Positions 33,201-45,200 of a DNA stretch of 64,000 nt are shown here, in pieces (the first letter of the stretch is position 1; each line of letters begins with the position of its first letter). The position numbers were made by a program, and so were the translations under genes. This DNA comes from Leptasterias polaris (Eukaryota; Echinodermata; Asteroidea; Forcipulatida; Asteriidae). A model generated the notes under the pieces. The model was not told the DNA's origin. It ran no database searches and saw only the letters and a list, made by a program, of their open reading frames with translations. The stretch is taken from NCBI GenBank assembly GCA_037783415.1, contig JAZGTN010000027.1:5852001-5916000 (forward strand), given 5' to 3'.

Positions 33201-36200
33201 GAGCCAGAGCCTTCAAAACATCAGTGCCTTTCCTTACTCCTCCATCAAGGTACACCTCTATGTTGGACCCACGCACTGCCTCTACCACCTCGGACAATGC
33301 GTCTATCTGTTTCCAAAAATATCAAAATGAAACATTGTTTTGTAAAATATTCAGGAACATCATCTGTGATCCTTTTTTGTGGGGGGGGGGGGGGGGGTGG
33401 ACACATTCACGATTAATTATTTTTACGTGTTTTTGTGTGTGTTCATGTTGACAAAACAATTTGCAAATAACCTTTACATTGTAAAAACTGGGGTGTTAAA
33501 ATTGACACCATGGTTATTGTAAAATAATAGATACCCAAGAGAGAATCAAAATTAACACCATATGGTGTTGAAAAAAACCACCAGTGTAAAACTGTGTTGG
33601 CAAAAAATTAGTATTATTTTATACACCCTATGTTGTAATTGTTTATTCTTTTTTGGTATCCATAAATTATGTGCAACACCAATGGTGTCAATTTTAACAC
33701 CCCAGTTTTTCAGTGTCTTGTATAATACGTTAATCAAATAATCATTCAATCAAACTAGGTATCACTTAATAAAGGACCGTGTACAACATTGGTAAGATTG
33801 AAAAAATAAATGTTCACAGATTTGCACATAATTTACATGGTATAAAGATGGTCATGGTGGAAAAAGTCCCTTGAAATAGCTTTGCTTGAAATGCCAGAGT
33901 TTTTAGGAAATGAGTAAAACAATAGTCTATCCTGCAGGATAAAATCAAATGTTTGAAAAAAAGTTAAAACATATAATGGGGTTTTTCACTGTTTTCTCAT
34001 GACTCCGAAGACCGATTGAGCTTAAATTTTCACAGGTTTGTTATTTCATGTATAGGTCACATCAAGTGTGGATACAGGTCTTTGGCAATTACCAATGTTG
34101 TAAACATCCTTCAACAAAGATGATTGGAAATATACAAAAAAAGCAGTATATGTTCACTGTTCACTATATCCAAGTTTTATTTAACTTACGGTAGCTTGAT
34201 CACCGTCGAGGCTTCGGCCACCGTGGTTAGAAACGACGATCCCGGCAATCTGATGATCTCGAGCTTCTCGAGCAAACTCTCCTAGTACGGTGCACAAAAA
34301 CCACAATGATCGGGTTTTATTGTCGAATACAAATTTATACGCTGCATATTTTCCCAGAGAATTTATTGATTTGTACGAAGCTGTCGAAGGGACATGGCGA
34401 AAAAATATTCCTTCTTTCTGAAAACCCTTTGGTACGATCGACTTCTATCTCGTAGGCCTTCGTACGACTTCTATCTCGCCCGTACCACTTCTATCTCTTA
34501 CATGTTCCACTTCTATCTCGCCCGTACCACTTCCTTCTCGCCTGTACCACTTCTATCTCGCCCGTACCACTTCTATCTCGCCCGTACCACTTCTATCTAG
34601 TACATGTCCCACTTTCTTCTCGCCCGTACCACTTCTATCTCGCCCGTACCACTTCTATCTCGTACATGTCCCACTTCCTTCTCGAAGTGGTCGGGCAAGA
34701 TAGACGTGGTACGGGCGAGATAGAAGTGGTACGGGCGAGATAGAAGTAGTACGGGCGAGATAAAAGTGGTACGGGCGAGATAGAAGTGGTACGGGCGAGA
34801 AGGAAGTGGGAGATGTACTAGATAGAAGTGGTACGGGCGAGAATGAAGTGGCACGGGCGAGATAGCAGTGGTACGGGTGAGAAGGAAGTGGTACGGGCAA
34901 GATAGAAGTGGTACGGGCGAGAAGGAAGTGGTATACGGGCGAGATAGAAGTGGTACGGGCGAGATAGAAGTGGTACGGGCGAGATAGAAGTGGTACGGGC
35001 GAGAAGGAAGTGGTACGGGCGAGATAGAAGTGGTACGGGCGAGAAGGAAGTGGTACGGGCGAGAAGGAAGTGGTACGGGCGAGAAGGAAGTGGTACAGGC
35101 GAGAAGGAAGTGGGACATGTACCAGGGGCGGATCCAGGATTTTCCAAACGGGGGGCGTGAAAACTTACCAAGCAGCAAATGGTGAATGCAATTTGTGGCT
35201 CCTACGAGCGCGTAACGCGAAGCCCTTACGGCATGGGCCGGTTCCGGGGCCCGCTTAAATGCTCCGAAACAGTTAGGATTCTAGATGCTCTGTGGTGCGA
35301 TCTCATGCAATATCTGACCACTTTAACAAATTTTGTTTTAGCAAGATCATTATTAAAACAATATTTTCGAGTTGGGAGTCATTGATTTGAATCAGCCATC
35401 CTGAGTTATAAAAATCAAAATGCAGGCTACAATTAATACTTATTCAGGGGGGAAAAACTGTTGGGTGAGACAAACGATAGTGCAATTTTTAATATAATTA
35501 AAACCTCTTTGTCTATAAGTTTTCACATACTTGAGGATTAGAATGTGACACAAAATATGTTACTATATACTGATAAGAACAAGTTGTCCTTGTCTTCAGT
35601 GACAGCGCGATCGAGCAACAATAACATTAATGTACGAAAATGTGAGGGTAGGCCTAGAGGCCCAGCCCCCCTCCCCCAGCCCAGCCTGCACAATTGATAA
35701 TTACCAGTTTGAAAGAAACACAACGGATATTAACCCTCTCTCTTGAATACGAAAAAAATCTGTGATTTTCTGAACAGAGTGAGACACCACATGATTATAC
35801 GATGCTATGTCTTCACTAGCCCCATATAGAGCCAATCCACTTCGTTCGTATCCTTGCCAATTGGGCCTAGCACCATTGCAATCCTATTGTTGTGCACGAT
35901 GTAATTTTTAATCCGGGTTATAAAACGTATCGATCGAATGCTACTGTAAGCCTACTTGTAGAAAGCCCTAATGCTAAACATTTTTTTTGAAAAAATCACG
36001 GATTTGGGGGGAAAATTGCTTGCCTTTCGAGTCGCGAGAGTGAATTTTTTGATCACGTATTAACACTTATAAATACGATCTATTGGGGACCAGACTGATT
36101 TACATAACGCGCTGAGCATAATATCTTTTGCGCAGAAGGATGCGCACCGCATTACACGTATTTCACAAAACCTTCGCTCAGCGCGCTGAGTGAATCAGTC

Positions 36201-39200
36201 TGGTCCCCATTAAAGTTTCAGCAGTTGATAGTATAACTGTTGTGGATTGTTGAGGGAACCTGACAATGGTTTTCGCGCAAGTATTATGTGGGGAAAAAAT
36301 CACACTCGCGATTCGAAAAGCAAACAATTTTCCCAAAAGATCTGTGTTGTTTTTAAAAAATAATTCAGCATTAGGGCTTTCTACAAGTACAGTAGCATTC
36401 AATCAGTAAGTTTCATAACCCGGATTAAAAATTAAATCGGGCACAAAAATAGGATTGCAATGGTGCTAGGGCCAAGGATACGAAGTGGATTGGCCCTATT
36501 CATGGGGCTATGTCTTTTTTATCTTAATACTAGTTTCCGAAGTTCGTATTGTAAAAGTCACATTGTATTTAGCGCGCGCGCGTGCTGACCTCCAGCCAGA
36601 AACTTCTTTGCACAGTACACACACAGGTGGCATGGTCGACTCACGCTGCCGGTTGTATGATCTTCACGCCCCCCGGACGCGTTTTTTGTCCCCAGGAGAG
36701 ATGAGGCCACTTAGCATAAATTGTTTTCTACCAAAATCAGTCTTTTTAAAATTTATTACAAAAATTATTATAACACGCAAATTTATGTTAAGTGGCCTCA
36801 TCTCTCCTGGGAAAACAAATTACGCCCCCCGGACCCCCGCGCCAGGTGTGTGCAGGTGTTTCGTGCTTATGTTCAGTGTGTGAGAAAAACACGATGTCCA
36901 CACACACAGATTCACGTGTAATTCCTCATGAGACAATGTATGTCAGTGAATTAATAGTGGTCCACAAATGAAACAAAGTGTACGAGGTACGGATTATTAG
37001 TAGCTTTTTGAAGAAAAAAAAATTGGTATGGCCTATGTCATTAACTTTGTCTCTCCCTCATTTTTCCCCTTGATGTTTTTTGGGTTTTTTTTTTCCTCAA
37101 GCAAAAGGGGGGGCGTGCGCCCCCCACGCCCCCCCTGTATCCGCGCCTGGTTGCCATGTATTTTTAAAACACTCGATTAATTTGGTGGGGTGGGCGTTGA
37201 ATTTATTTTCAGCTGGTTTTTGAACACAACAATGTAAAAATTACTTGAAAACCAATGGCTGACGAACGTGTTTTTTGTTTTAAGTAAGCTACAGAAAAGA
37301 AAGAAAGCAACATCTTTCGGTAAGCACTGAAATAACGTTGTTTACCGAGGATAGTGTAGCCTACTCGGGTTAAACACGTTGTGCCGTTGGCAGTTTATCA
37401 ACTTGCGCTATAAAACACTGACTTACGCCATCAAAATCGAGTGCGTAAGTTGCGCCATTTTTGTGGCGTAACTTTCAAACTTGCGCCACTTTCAGACGTG
37501 GCGTAACTTTCGTGAAATCGATCATAAATTCGTGGCGCAACTTACGCCATAAATGTTGCGCAAGTGGACTTACGCCATGGCGTAAAGTTTCGTGAAATCG
37601 GCTGCTGAACTCCCAGGTACCATTTCTGGGGTGGAAAATTTTTCAAAGCTTCTGAAGTCAAAAATCTTACCTGCAAGAAGCCACTAATTTCACAAGATTC
37701 ACATTCCATGGCGGCATACATTTTGCTGCGGTGGGTTTTGGACGTCATATAGGCCTATTCCTCATTAATCCGTCATTTTCGTGAAATAATGCAGCTCCCA
37801 ACGTTGAAGAAAAGTCAATTTTGTTCGTTTTTTCACAGTGTCTGACTTGCGTGTACGCGTACATTCGCGTGTAAGATGCAGGATGCATGACGCGCATATC
37901 GTCACAGTTTTTGCCGTGCGTACGCGCTTATTCGCTTGTAAGACGCAGGGTGCATGACGCGCATATCGTGCGTTGCGTTTGCATGTTCTTACGCTGTGCT
38001 GTTAAGATACTGTGACCAAAAAGTGCGATATGAATTTGTTGCATTTTGCGGTATGCGTAATCTGCACCCATGCAAACATACGCAAACGCCGGCGTCTTGG
38101 TTTTTCTTTATTAACAGTTTGCAGAATTGTTAAGCGTTGGGAGCTGCATTATTTCACGAAAATTACGGATTAATGAGGAATATATGACGTCCAAAATTCA
38201 CTGCAGCGAAAGGTATGCCGCCATGGAATGTGAATCTTGTGAAATAAGTGGCTTCTTGCAGGTAAGATTTGAGTTATGAAGCTTTGAAAATTGTCCGCCC
38301 CAGAAATGGTACCTAATAGTTAGGACTCTGTATCTGTGTACAGCACAAAGGAAGAGTCCTATGTAGGGCTAACGTAAATAATGACACGCTTGAACTAGAA
38401 ATAACCGTGCGCGCCGCGTCGCCTAATGTTCACTCACAGAAAGGCCTTTCTGTGTAGAAAGCGGCTACGGCTACAGCTACGGCTGGATCACTGCGTCATC
38501 ATGCTTCAAGATAGGACGTTCATAGCAACCACTCTTAGCAACAATGGCAGCCATAGCCATAACCGCCAATTTCGGATAAGCCTATATGGCCCGAACACAC
38601 GGAGAATCTGACTCCGGAAACTGCGCAACCAAGATTCGTCGTGTGATGACGTCAGGTGAATTTGACTGGTACCTGTAAGTACACCTTTCAGTACAATTGG
38701 TAGAGTTGTGATGCTTTTCAGCCAATCAATGTGACTCCACGTGACTTCAGGATTGTCCAATACAGTCAAACCAGACGACAGTTTCTCCCCGCCAAAATGG
38801 GCCAATCTGAATTCAGAAAAGGAGGGAATTTTTACCGAATACAATAACAAATCTGTAATTTACTTAGCAAGGAGATCTAGCGTCAACGTGGATCGTTCAC
38901 GTATTATGAACAGTTCGAAATTCCAACCTCGTGTATCTTTGAGCCTAATCAATTTTCCTCCTTTTTCGCCAGAACAAAATATTAAATGTGAGCTGAAGAT
39001 TTAACATCGGGTTGCATAAGTTAGGCGGCTGTTGAAACTAAAGTAAATACATGGCTAGATATCAATTATTTGGCAGTTTCGATCATGTTTATGTAACGGT
39101 ACAGCCTTACCTGAAATGTGGCGGTAGCTGTAAACTCTCTCCTGCTGGTCGGCGCCCAATAGGACTATCCACCGTCACAAACAGGGCACTGTACCCATTA

Positions 39201-42200
39201 GTCTCAGCCTTCATTACAATGTCCCTGACCAGTTGCTCATCTTTGAATAAATACATCTGAGCCCATCGCAAACCACGTGGGGACGAGGCTTCTGCAACCT
39301 CTTCCATGGTCGAGGTTGTCACGCTGCTCAGTACCACTCCGGTCCTGAGAGATGCAACAGCTGCATAACAACGAAAGCTTGAGTTTTCAGAAATATTAGA
39401 TAACAGATAGATTCCAATTATTTGGTCTTCTATTACGGACACTTACAAGGCACGTTTATCTTTCTTTTTTGGGCGGCGACTTTTTCAAGCGGCGACATTT
39501 TAAAAAAATAAAAATTTACGGCTACTTTTTTCACGAGGCGATTTTTTCTTTTTTTACGCGGTGCCTTCCGGGTTGCGTGCGCGCGTGGGTGTGTCCTTAG
39601 ACTCCTTACCCGCCAACTTACGGGTTTCTTTCAACAATGGAACACACATACTTTCACACACCGTTGTGGGGACTTCCTATTGTTGCTCGATTTCCCCATT
39701 TTCTAAAGAATTACGTTTCGGGGACCCAGTTTAACAAAGAAAAACGTTGTGGGACCTTTGTTCCATTGTGTTAAAGTCCCCACAACTCTGGGTATAGCCT
39801 TAGCCCTGGCGGCCTTTCACTTCCGTATTTGTACTACAGTGACGTCCTGGAGATCAGGTACCATTTCTGGGGCGGAAAAAATAACAAAGATTCATAAGTC
39901 AAATCTTACCTGCAAGAAGCCACTAATTTCACAAGATTCACATTCCATGGCGGCATACCTTTCGCTGCGGTGGGTTTTGGACGTCATATATTCCTCATTA
40001 ATCCGTCATGTTCATGAAATAATGCAGCTCCCAACGTTAAAGAAAAGTCAATTTCGTTCGTTTTTCACAGTGTCTGAGGTGCGTACGCGTACATTCGCGT
40101 GTAAGATGCAGGATGCATGACGCGCATATCCTCACAGTGTTTGCCGTGCGTACGCGCTTATTCGCTTGTAAGACGCAGGGTGCATGACGCGCATATCGTG
40201 CGTTGCGTTTGCATGTTCTTACGCTGTGCTGTCAAGATACTGTGACCAAAAAGTGCGATATGAATTTGTTGCATTTTGCGGTATGCGTAATCTGCACCCA
40301 TGCAAACATACGCAAACGCCGGCGTCTTGGTTTTTCTTTATTAAAAGTTTGCAGAATTGTTAAGCGTTGGGAGCTGCATTATTTCACGAAAATTACGGAT
40401 TAATGAGGAATATATGACGTCCAAAATTCACCGCAGCGAAAGGTATGCCGCCATGGAATGTGAATCTTGTGAAATTAGTGGCTTTTTGCACTAAGATTTA
40501 AGTTATGAAGCTTTGAAAAATTTCCGCCCCAGAAATGGTACCTGATATATAGGTAGGACTCTGTATCTGTGTACAGCACAGAGGAAGAGTCCTATATAGG
40601 GCTAGGTTTAGCCTATACCCAACACTCTCTAGTGGTATCCCACAGAGAATTTCTTCAGAAAAGAGAAATAATAGAACAACATTGGAAGTACCTCGTAACC
40701 GACATTTATGTAAGGGTGAGTAGGTATACATATTCAAACCGGGAACCTATAACAAAAGAGGACAATAGGTCCACGATTCGGGAAAGGTCCACGGTTGGAA
40801 AACGTGTACAAAACCAATGGGAGCTGTTGCAAAAGAGGGACAATAGGAGGTCCACGATTGCAGGCGTATACACACTTGTGTGTGTGGGGGGGGGGGGGGG
40901 GGGCAGGGGTTCCCGTGGAGGTTCGTCAAGCAAGGGCATACTGATCGACTGCACATTGTGCAGCAAGAGGGTTCACGAACAGAATGACATGGTAAAGTTA
41001 AGTTGTTTCAGGGCTCCTGGACTATCTACTTACCATGTCATTTTGGTCGAGAACCACCCATCAGCTGCACAATGTGGGGTGCACCCCACTAAATAAGGAG
41101 TAAACAGAGTGAAGGCTACTAGAATAATTCGTAGGCCCTCAAAACATTCCATATATTTGAGAGCCAATTTAAAGAAGTACATTGTAAATAGTTTGCACAA
41201 TGAACGGGGGGGGGGGGGGTGTTGACTTCTAACGTGAAGTATTTTAGTTGACTTATCTCTGAAAAAGTGTCCTATTTTCCGAAAAGTGTGGGGCCATTTC
41301 TTCAAGATTGATGCTCGGACGTTTGGAAGTTTAGACAATTAGTGTAGGGGTGTTTTTATTTGGAGGGGGGAATAACTCGAAATAGAACAATTCTTTGCCC
41401 CCAAAAAAAATGTCGCTGCTAAAAAAAGAAAAAAGAAAAAAGACGCCGCGTGAACAAAAAAGTCGCCGTGTTCATTGAACCTTTGGAGTGAAATAAAACT
41501 ATTACTGGTCCCAAAGTAGTGGCTTTTCATTTAATTTGTTAGTTATTTATATGTTTCAGGTGTATATTTGTTGAGGGATACAACACTTTTATCACGGTGA
41601 CGTGTTGGTTTATCATGCGTTAAAATCAATATAACCGAAACGAGGCTGAAGGGAAGCAATAGCCAAGATAGCAAGAACATGTTGGGCCAATGTTGGCACA
41701 GCATATGATTGGCAAATGGTTGGGTCGATTAGCTTACGGTGGCCCGACAATGTCCGAATAAGGTTGGCCCTATGACGGCGTTGTTTTATAATCGGCCCAA
41801 TATTGGGCCGTTATCATCAACGTACACCACATCGGCACCACGTTGGGCCTGTGATAGTTATTCGTTGGCCCTGTAGTGGCGCAATATCGGATGAGGTTAT
41901 GGGGAAATTGGCACAATGTTGGCCCGTTACATGAAATTATTATTGGCTCAATGTTGGCCCATGTTGACCAAACACATTCAATATTGGTACCACGTTGGGC
42001 CTGTGGTAGTTATTCGTTGGCCCTATAGTGGCGCACTATCGGATGAGGTTATGGGGAAAATTGGCACAATGTTGGCCCGTTACATGAAATTATATTGGCT
42101 CAATGTTGGCCCATGTTGACCAAACACATTCAATATTGGTACTACGTTGGGCCTGTGATAGTTATTCGTTGGCCCTATAGTGGCGCACTATCGGATGAGG

Positions 42201-45200
42201 TTATGGGGAAAATTGGTACAATGTTGGCCCGTTACATGAAATTGTATTGGCTCAATGTTGGCCCGGCGCCCATGTTGACCAAACACATTCAATATTGGTA
42301 CCACGTTGGGCCTGTGATAGCTATTCGTTGGCCCTATAGTGGCGCACTATCGGATGAGGTTATGAGGGTCAGTTGGCACAGTGTTGGCCCATTATTAAAA
42401 AAAAAAAATCACTTTTGGCTGAACGCTGCAGGGGCCTAACGCGCTTGATGCCCCCACGGACCACAATCTTAGTCACATGGGGATGAATCATTGACTCTGA
42501 CCCACAGTGCTCATATTACTATTAGTTCCCCGCCAACGGTTCTTAACTACGCTAAACAATCAACATGTAATAGGGACGAGTTATAAGTTTCATCTAGGCA
42601 ATGGGGGCTGTGGGTGTCTTTCCAATGTACCTTTGACATTTTTTTATGTCACAACACAAACCGACGTTGGGCCGGCATTGGACCTATGTTAATCATTATG
42701 CAAATTTGAAGGCAGGGCGTTCAAGTTGTTCTAAATATTTGCTAATAATATTGTGACCAATTTATGAAATCTGACAATTAAATATAATTTGTTGCGTTTT
42801 TTGGTTATATATTATTGAACAAAAATGTTTATAGTATTTTAAGTTTTAAAAAAACATTTATTTTTGATCAAATAACATAGAATAATCGATAATTAATATC
42901 ACAACCATGAGTACTAAGTCAGTAGAAGCTGAACTACATATATAACACAGGCTGTGCATTATACAGTATATCCTAGGTAGTATTATAACACCCCTTCCTT
43001 TGATTCTATCTGTTGAGCGTGTCACATGGTGTTGTATATTTTTACTCTTGTACATGTTCACCGACCAAACGAACTATTCAACGAACTATTCAACGATAGC
43101 CTAGCAACCGATGTACTAGTGCATGGATACCCTGGTACCCTGAATACATTGACTTCAAACATTGATTTAAACGAGCTGCTTGACAACCTCGAACCCGGTG
43201 TAATGAACAAAATGTGTGCATTTGAAATACGGTTTAGAGAACGAACGTAACAGCAGTAGTCTGGTACCCTCTTATTTTGTCAAAACTCGGTGTTTCAACG
43301 TAAGATTTTACAGTTCTTGTTTGACGATTGATTGCGACGTACGTAAAGTTTTTTGACGATTGATTCTACCAGAAAAATGGAGGACAATGAGCCCCGTCCG
43401 CGATTTGTTTTACTTACTGAAGATGAATTACGAGATTTTATAGACTCAGCAGATTCAAAGAACACTAAAAGCAGCATAAAATACGTCGAAAGAATTGTTC
43501 AACAGTACTGTTCTGCACGCAACACAACGTTGGAGATAAACGTTGGATGAATAAAGGTGTTGTGTGAATTAATTTTATTAAAGTATACAGTAGAATCAAA
43601 GGAAGGGGTGTTATAAAACAAATATTGACTGCTTTGTCTCGTGGCATAGTAAAACTAGTCACTCGAGGTGATCCCCGGAGCAGCCTATCTTCCCGAGGCG
43701 AACACTCGAAGCAGTCAATATTTGTATAATATTAGGTAGTATTGTATGTAAATATGCGTGTAAGTAATTAACAGTAGATTTAACTAATCATATGTATAAG
43801 GGTATTTAGTTAATAGTTAATATGAATCAATAACGTATTATTAATTTTAATGTAATGTTATTTATTTTTATTCTATAAGATGGGCCAACGTTGATAGTCC
43901 TCATTGGCCCAACGTTAATTTACAATTGTTGGGCCAGCGAAAAAAAGACAGAAGGGGCCAACATTGCGCCGATGAGCAGCCAACATTGGGCCAACGTGGG
44001 CAGCCAACATTGGGCCAACCCTAATAACATGTGTTGGCCCAACACGTCCTTGCTATCTGGGAGTCTGGGCCAATTTGGGAAACAAAATTAAATTTATTTG
44101 GTAAATGTTTCGAGCCTCATAAATGGATTCTACTTCTAAATTTTAAATCAGCGAGATATACCAGCCCTCTTAAAAATAGATAATAAAGCGCCAACTTGTG
44201 ACGTCTTGGAGGATCACACACATTTTGTCCGAAAAGGGTACACTTATTTCTCTACAGCAATCCTTTTGCTATTCGAGGTTGCCCCCGGTGTATGCACTAA
44301 ACTACCTCTTGCTGTTGCCACCTCCCCATCGCTGTGTGCCATGCGTTGCATCGCTGTAGGAGCTACCGCTATAGGAAAGGCAATCTCTTGGCCCAAGATG
44401 GTCGTACGAAGGTCTCGTCTGGAAACATCTCTTAATAGTTTGGGCCTCAGTCGGTATCTGCATGAAATAAACGTACTCTTATTCAAGTATTCATCTTTTT
44501 TATCCATCCAAGGTCATTATTGACCAACATGAGACACTAACAAAGCACGTTCAGGCGCAACAATTCGAGTGATCACTATAAAACTAATACATCATACTTG
44601 TCTATATCATCCCCCCCCAAAAAAAAAACACAACAACAACGACATCACCAACAACAACAAACAAATACATTTATTTTTACAAAGCATTTCTAAGGTGAGA
44701 TGAATTTTGTAATCCTTTATTTTCAAATTATTATGACAAATCTTTAGACAATTAAAGAATTTGGTAATGAAAAAAAACTAGAAAAAAAAATAAACACAGA
44801 TGTTGGGGAAACGTTGCAATGAAAACTGCCAATAAAAGTCTATCAAAAGCCTTTGCATAATATAGGCAAAGGTATTTATATAAATATATAATTGCATATG
44901 GCGTTACATCTCTCATTTTGATTGCACTTTAACCTGTTCGCTCGTCCTTGAGTACAAGGCTATACTCCTTATTGGCTTAAAAACCGAAGGGGAGAAGAAA
45001 ATAACCATACAGTTTAATTATGCGAGATAATGTACCATTATGTTTCGGGTTTTAGGTCACATTGGTCATGAATTTACGCCGAATGGTGCTTATTCTATCC
45101 TCACCATTATGACGTCACTCCATAGACCACGTGAGATAGCGCTCACCAGCAAACGACACCTCCGAGACAGGGTTCTGGTTTACCCATGGAAGATGGCTCA

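Larger units (their letters stand above)
41663..44060. mobile_element. ~2.4-kb TIR region with tandem GTTGGGCC-rich repeats
   Basis: Left end CCAAGATAGCAAGAACATGT then TGGGCC; right end complement CCAGATAGCAAGGACGTGTT then GGGCC. TTGGGCCAA motifs cluster at both ends. Inside are about three tandem ~154-bp units at 41918-42385 (CGTTACATGAAATT, CACATTCAATATTGGTA, GCGCACTATCGGATGAGG). It also contains the smaller element 42984-43617. Lies in HAO-A intron 1. Confidence 0.65.

Noticed and set aside
34597..35178. 193-codon open frame on the minus strand with a repeated 20-residue period
   Set aside because: It is the translation of a 20-bp minisatellite; the frame stays open only because the unit has no stop in that phase.
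36178..36402. 74-codon minus-strand ORF
   Set aside because: Lies wholly inside one arm of a foldback MITE and has no homology.
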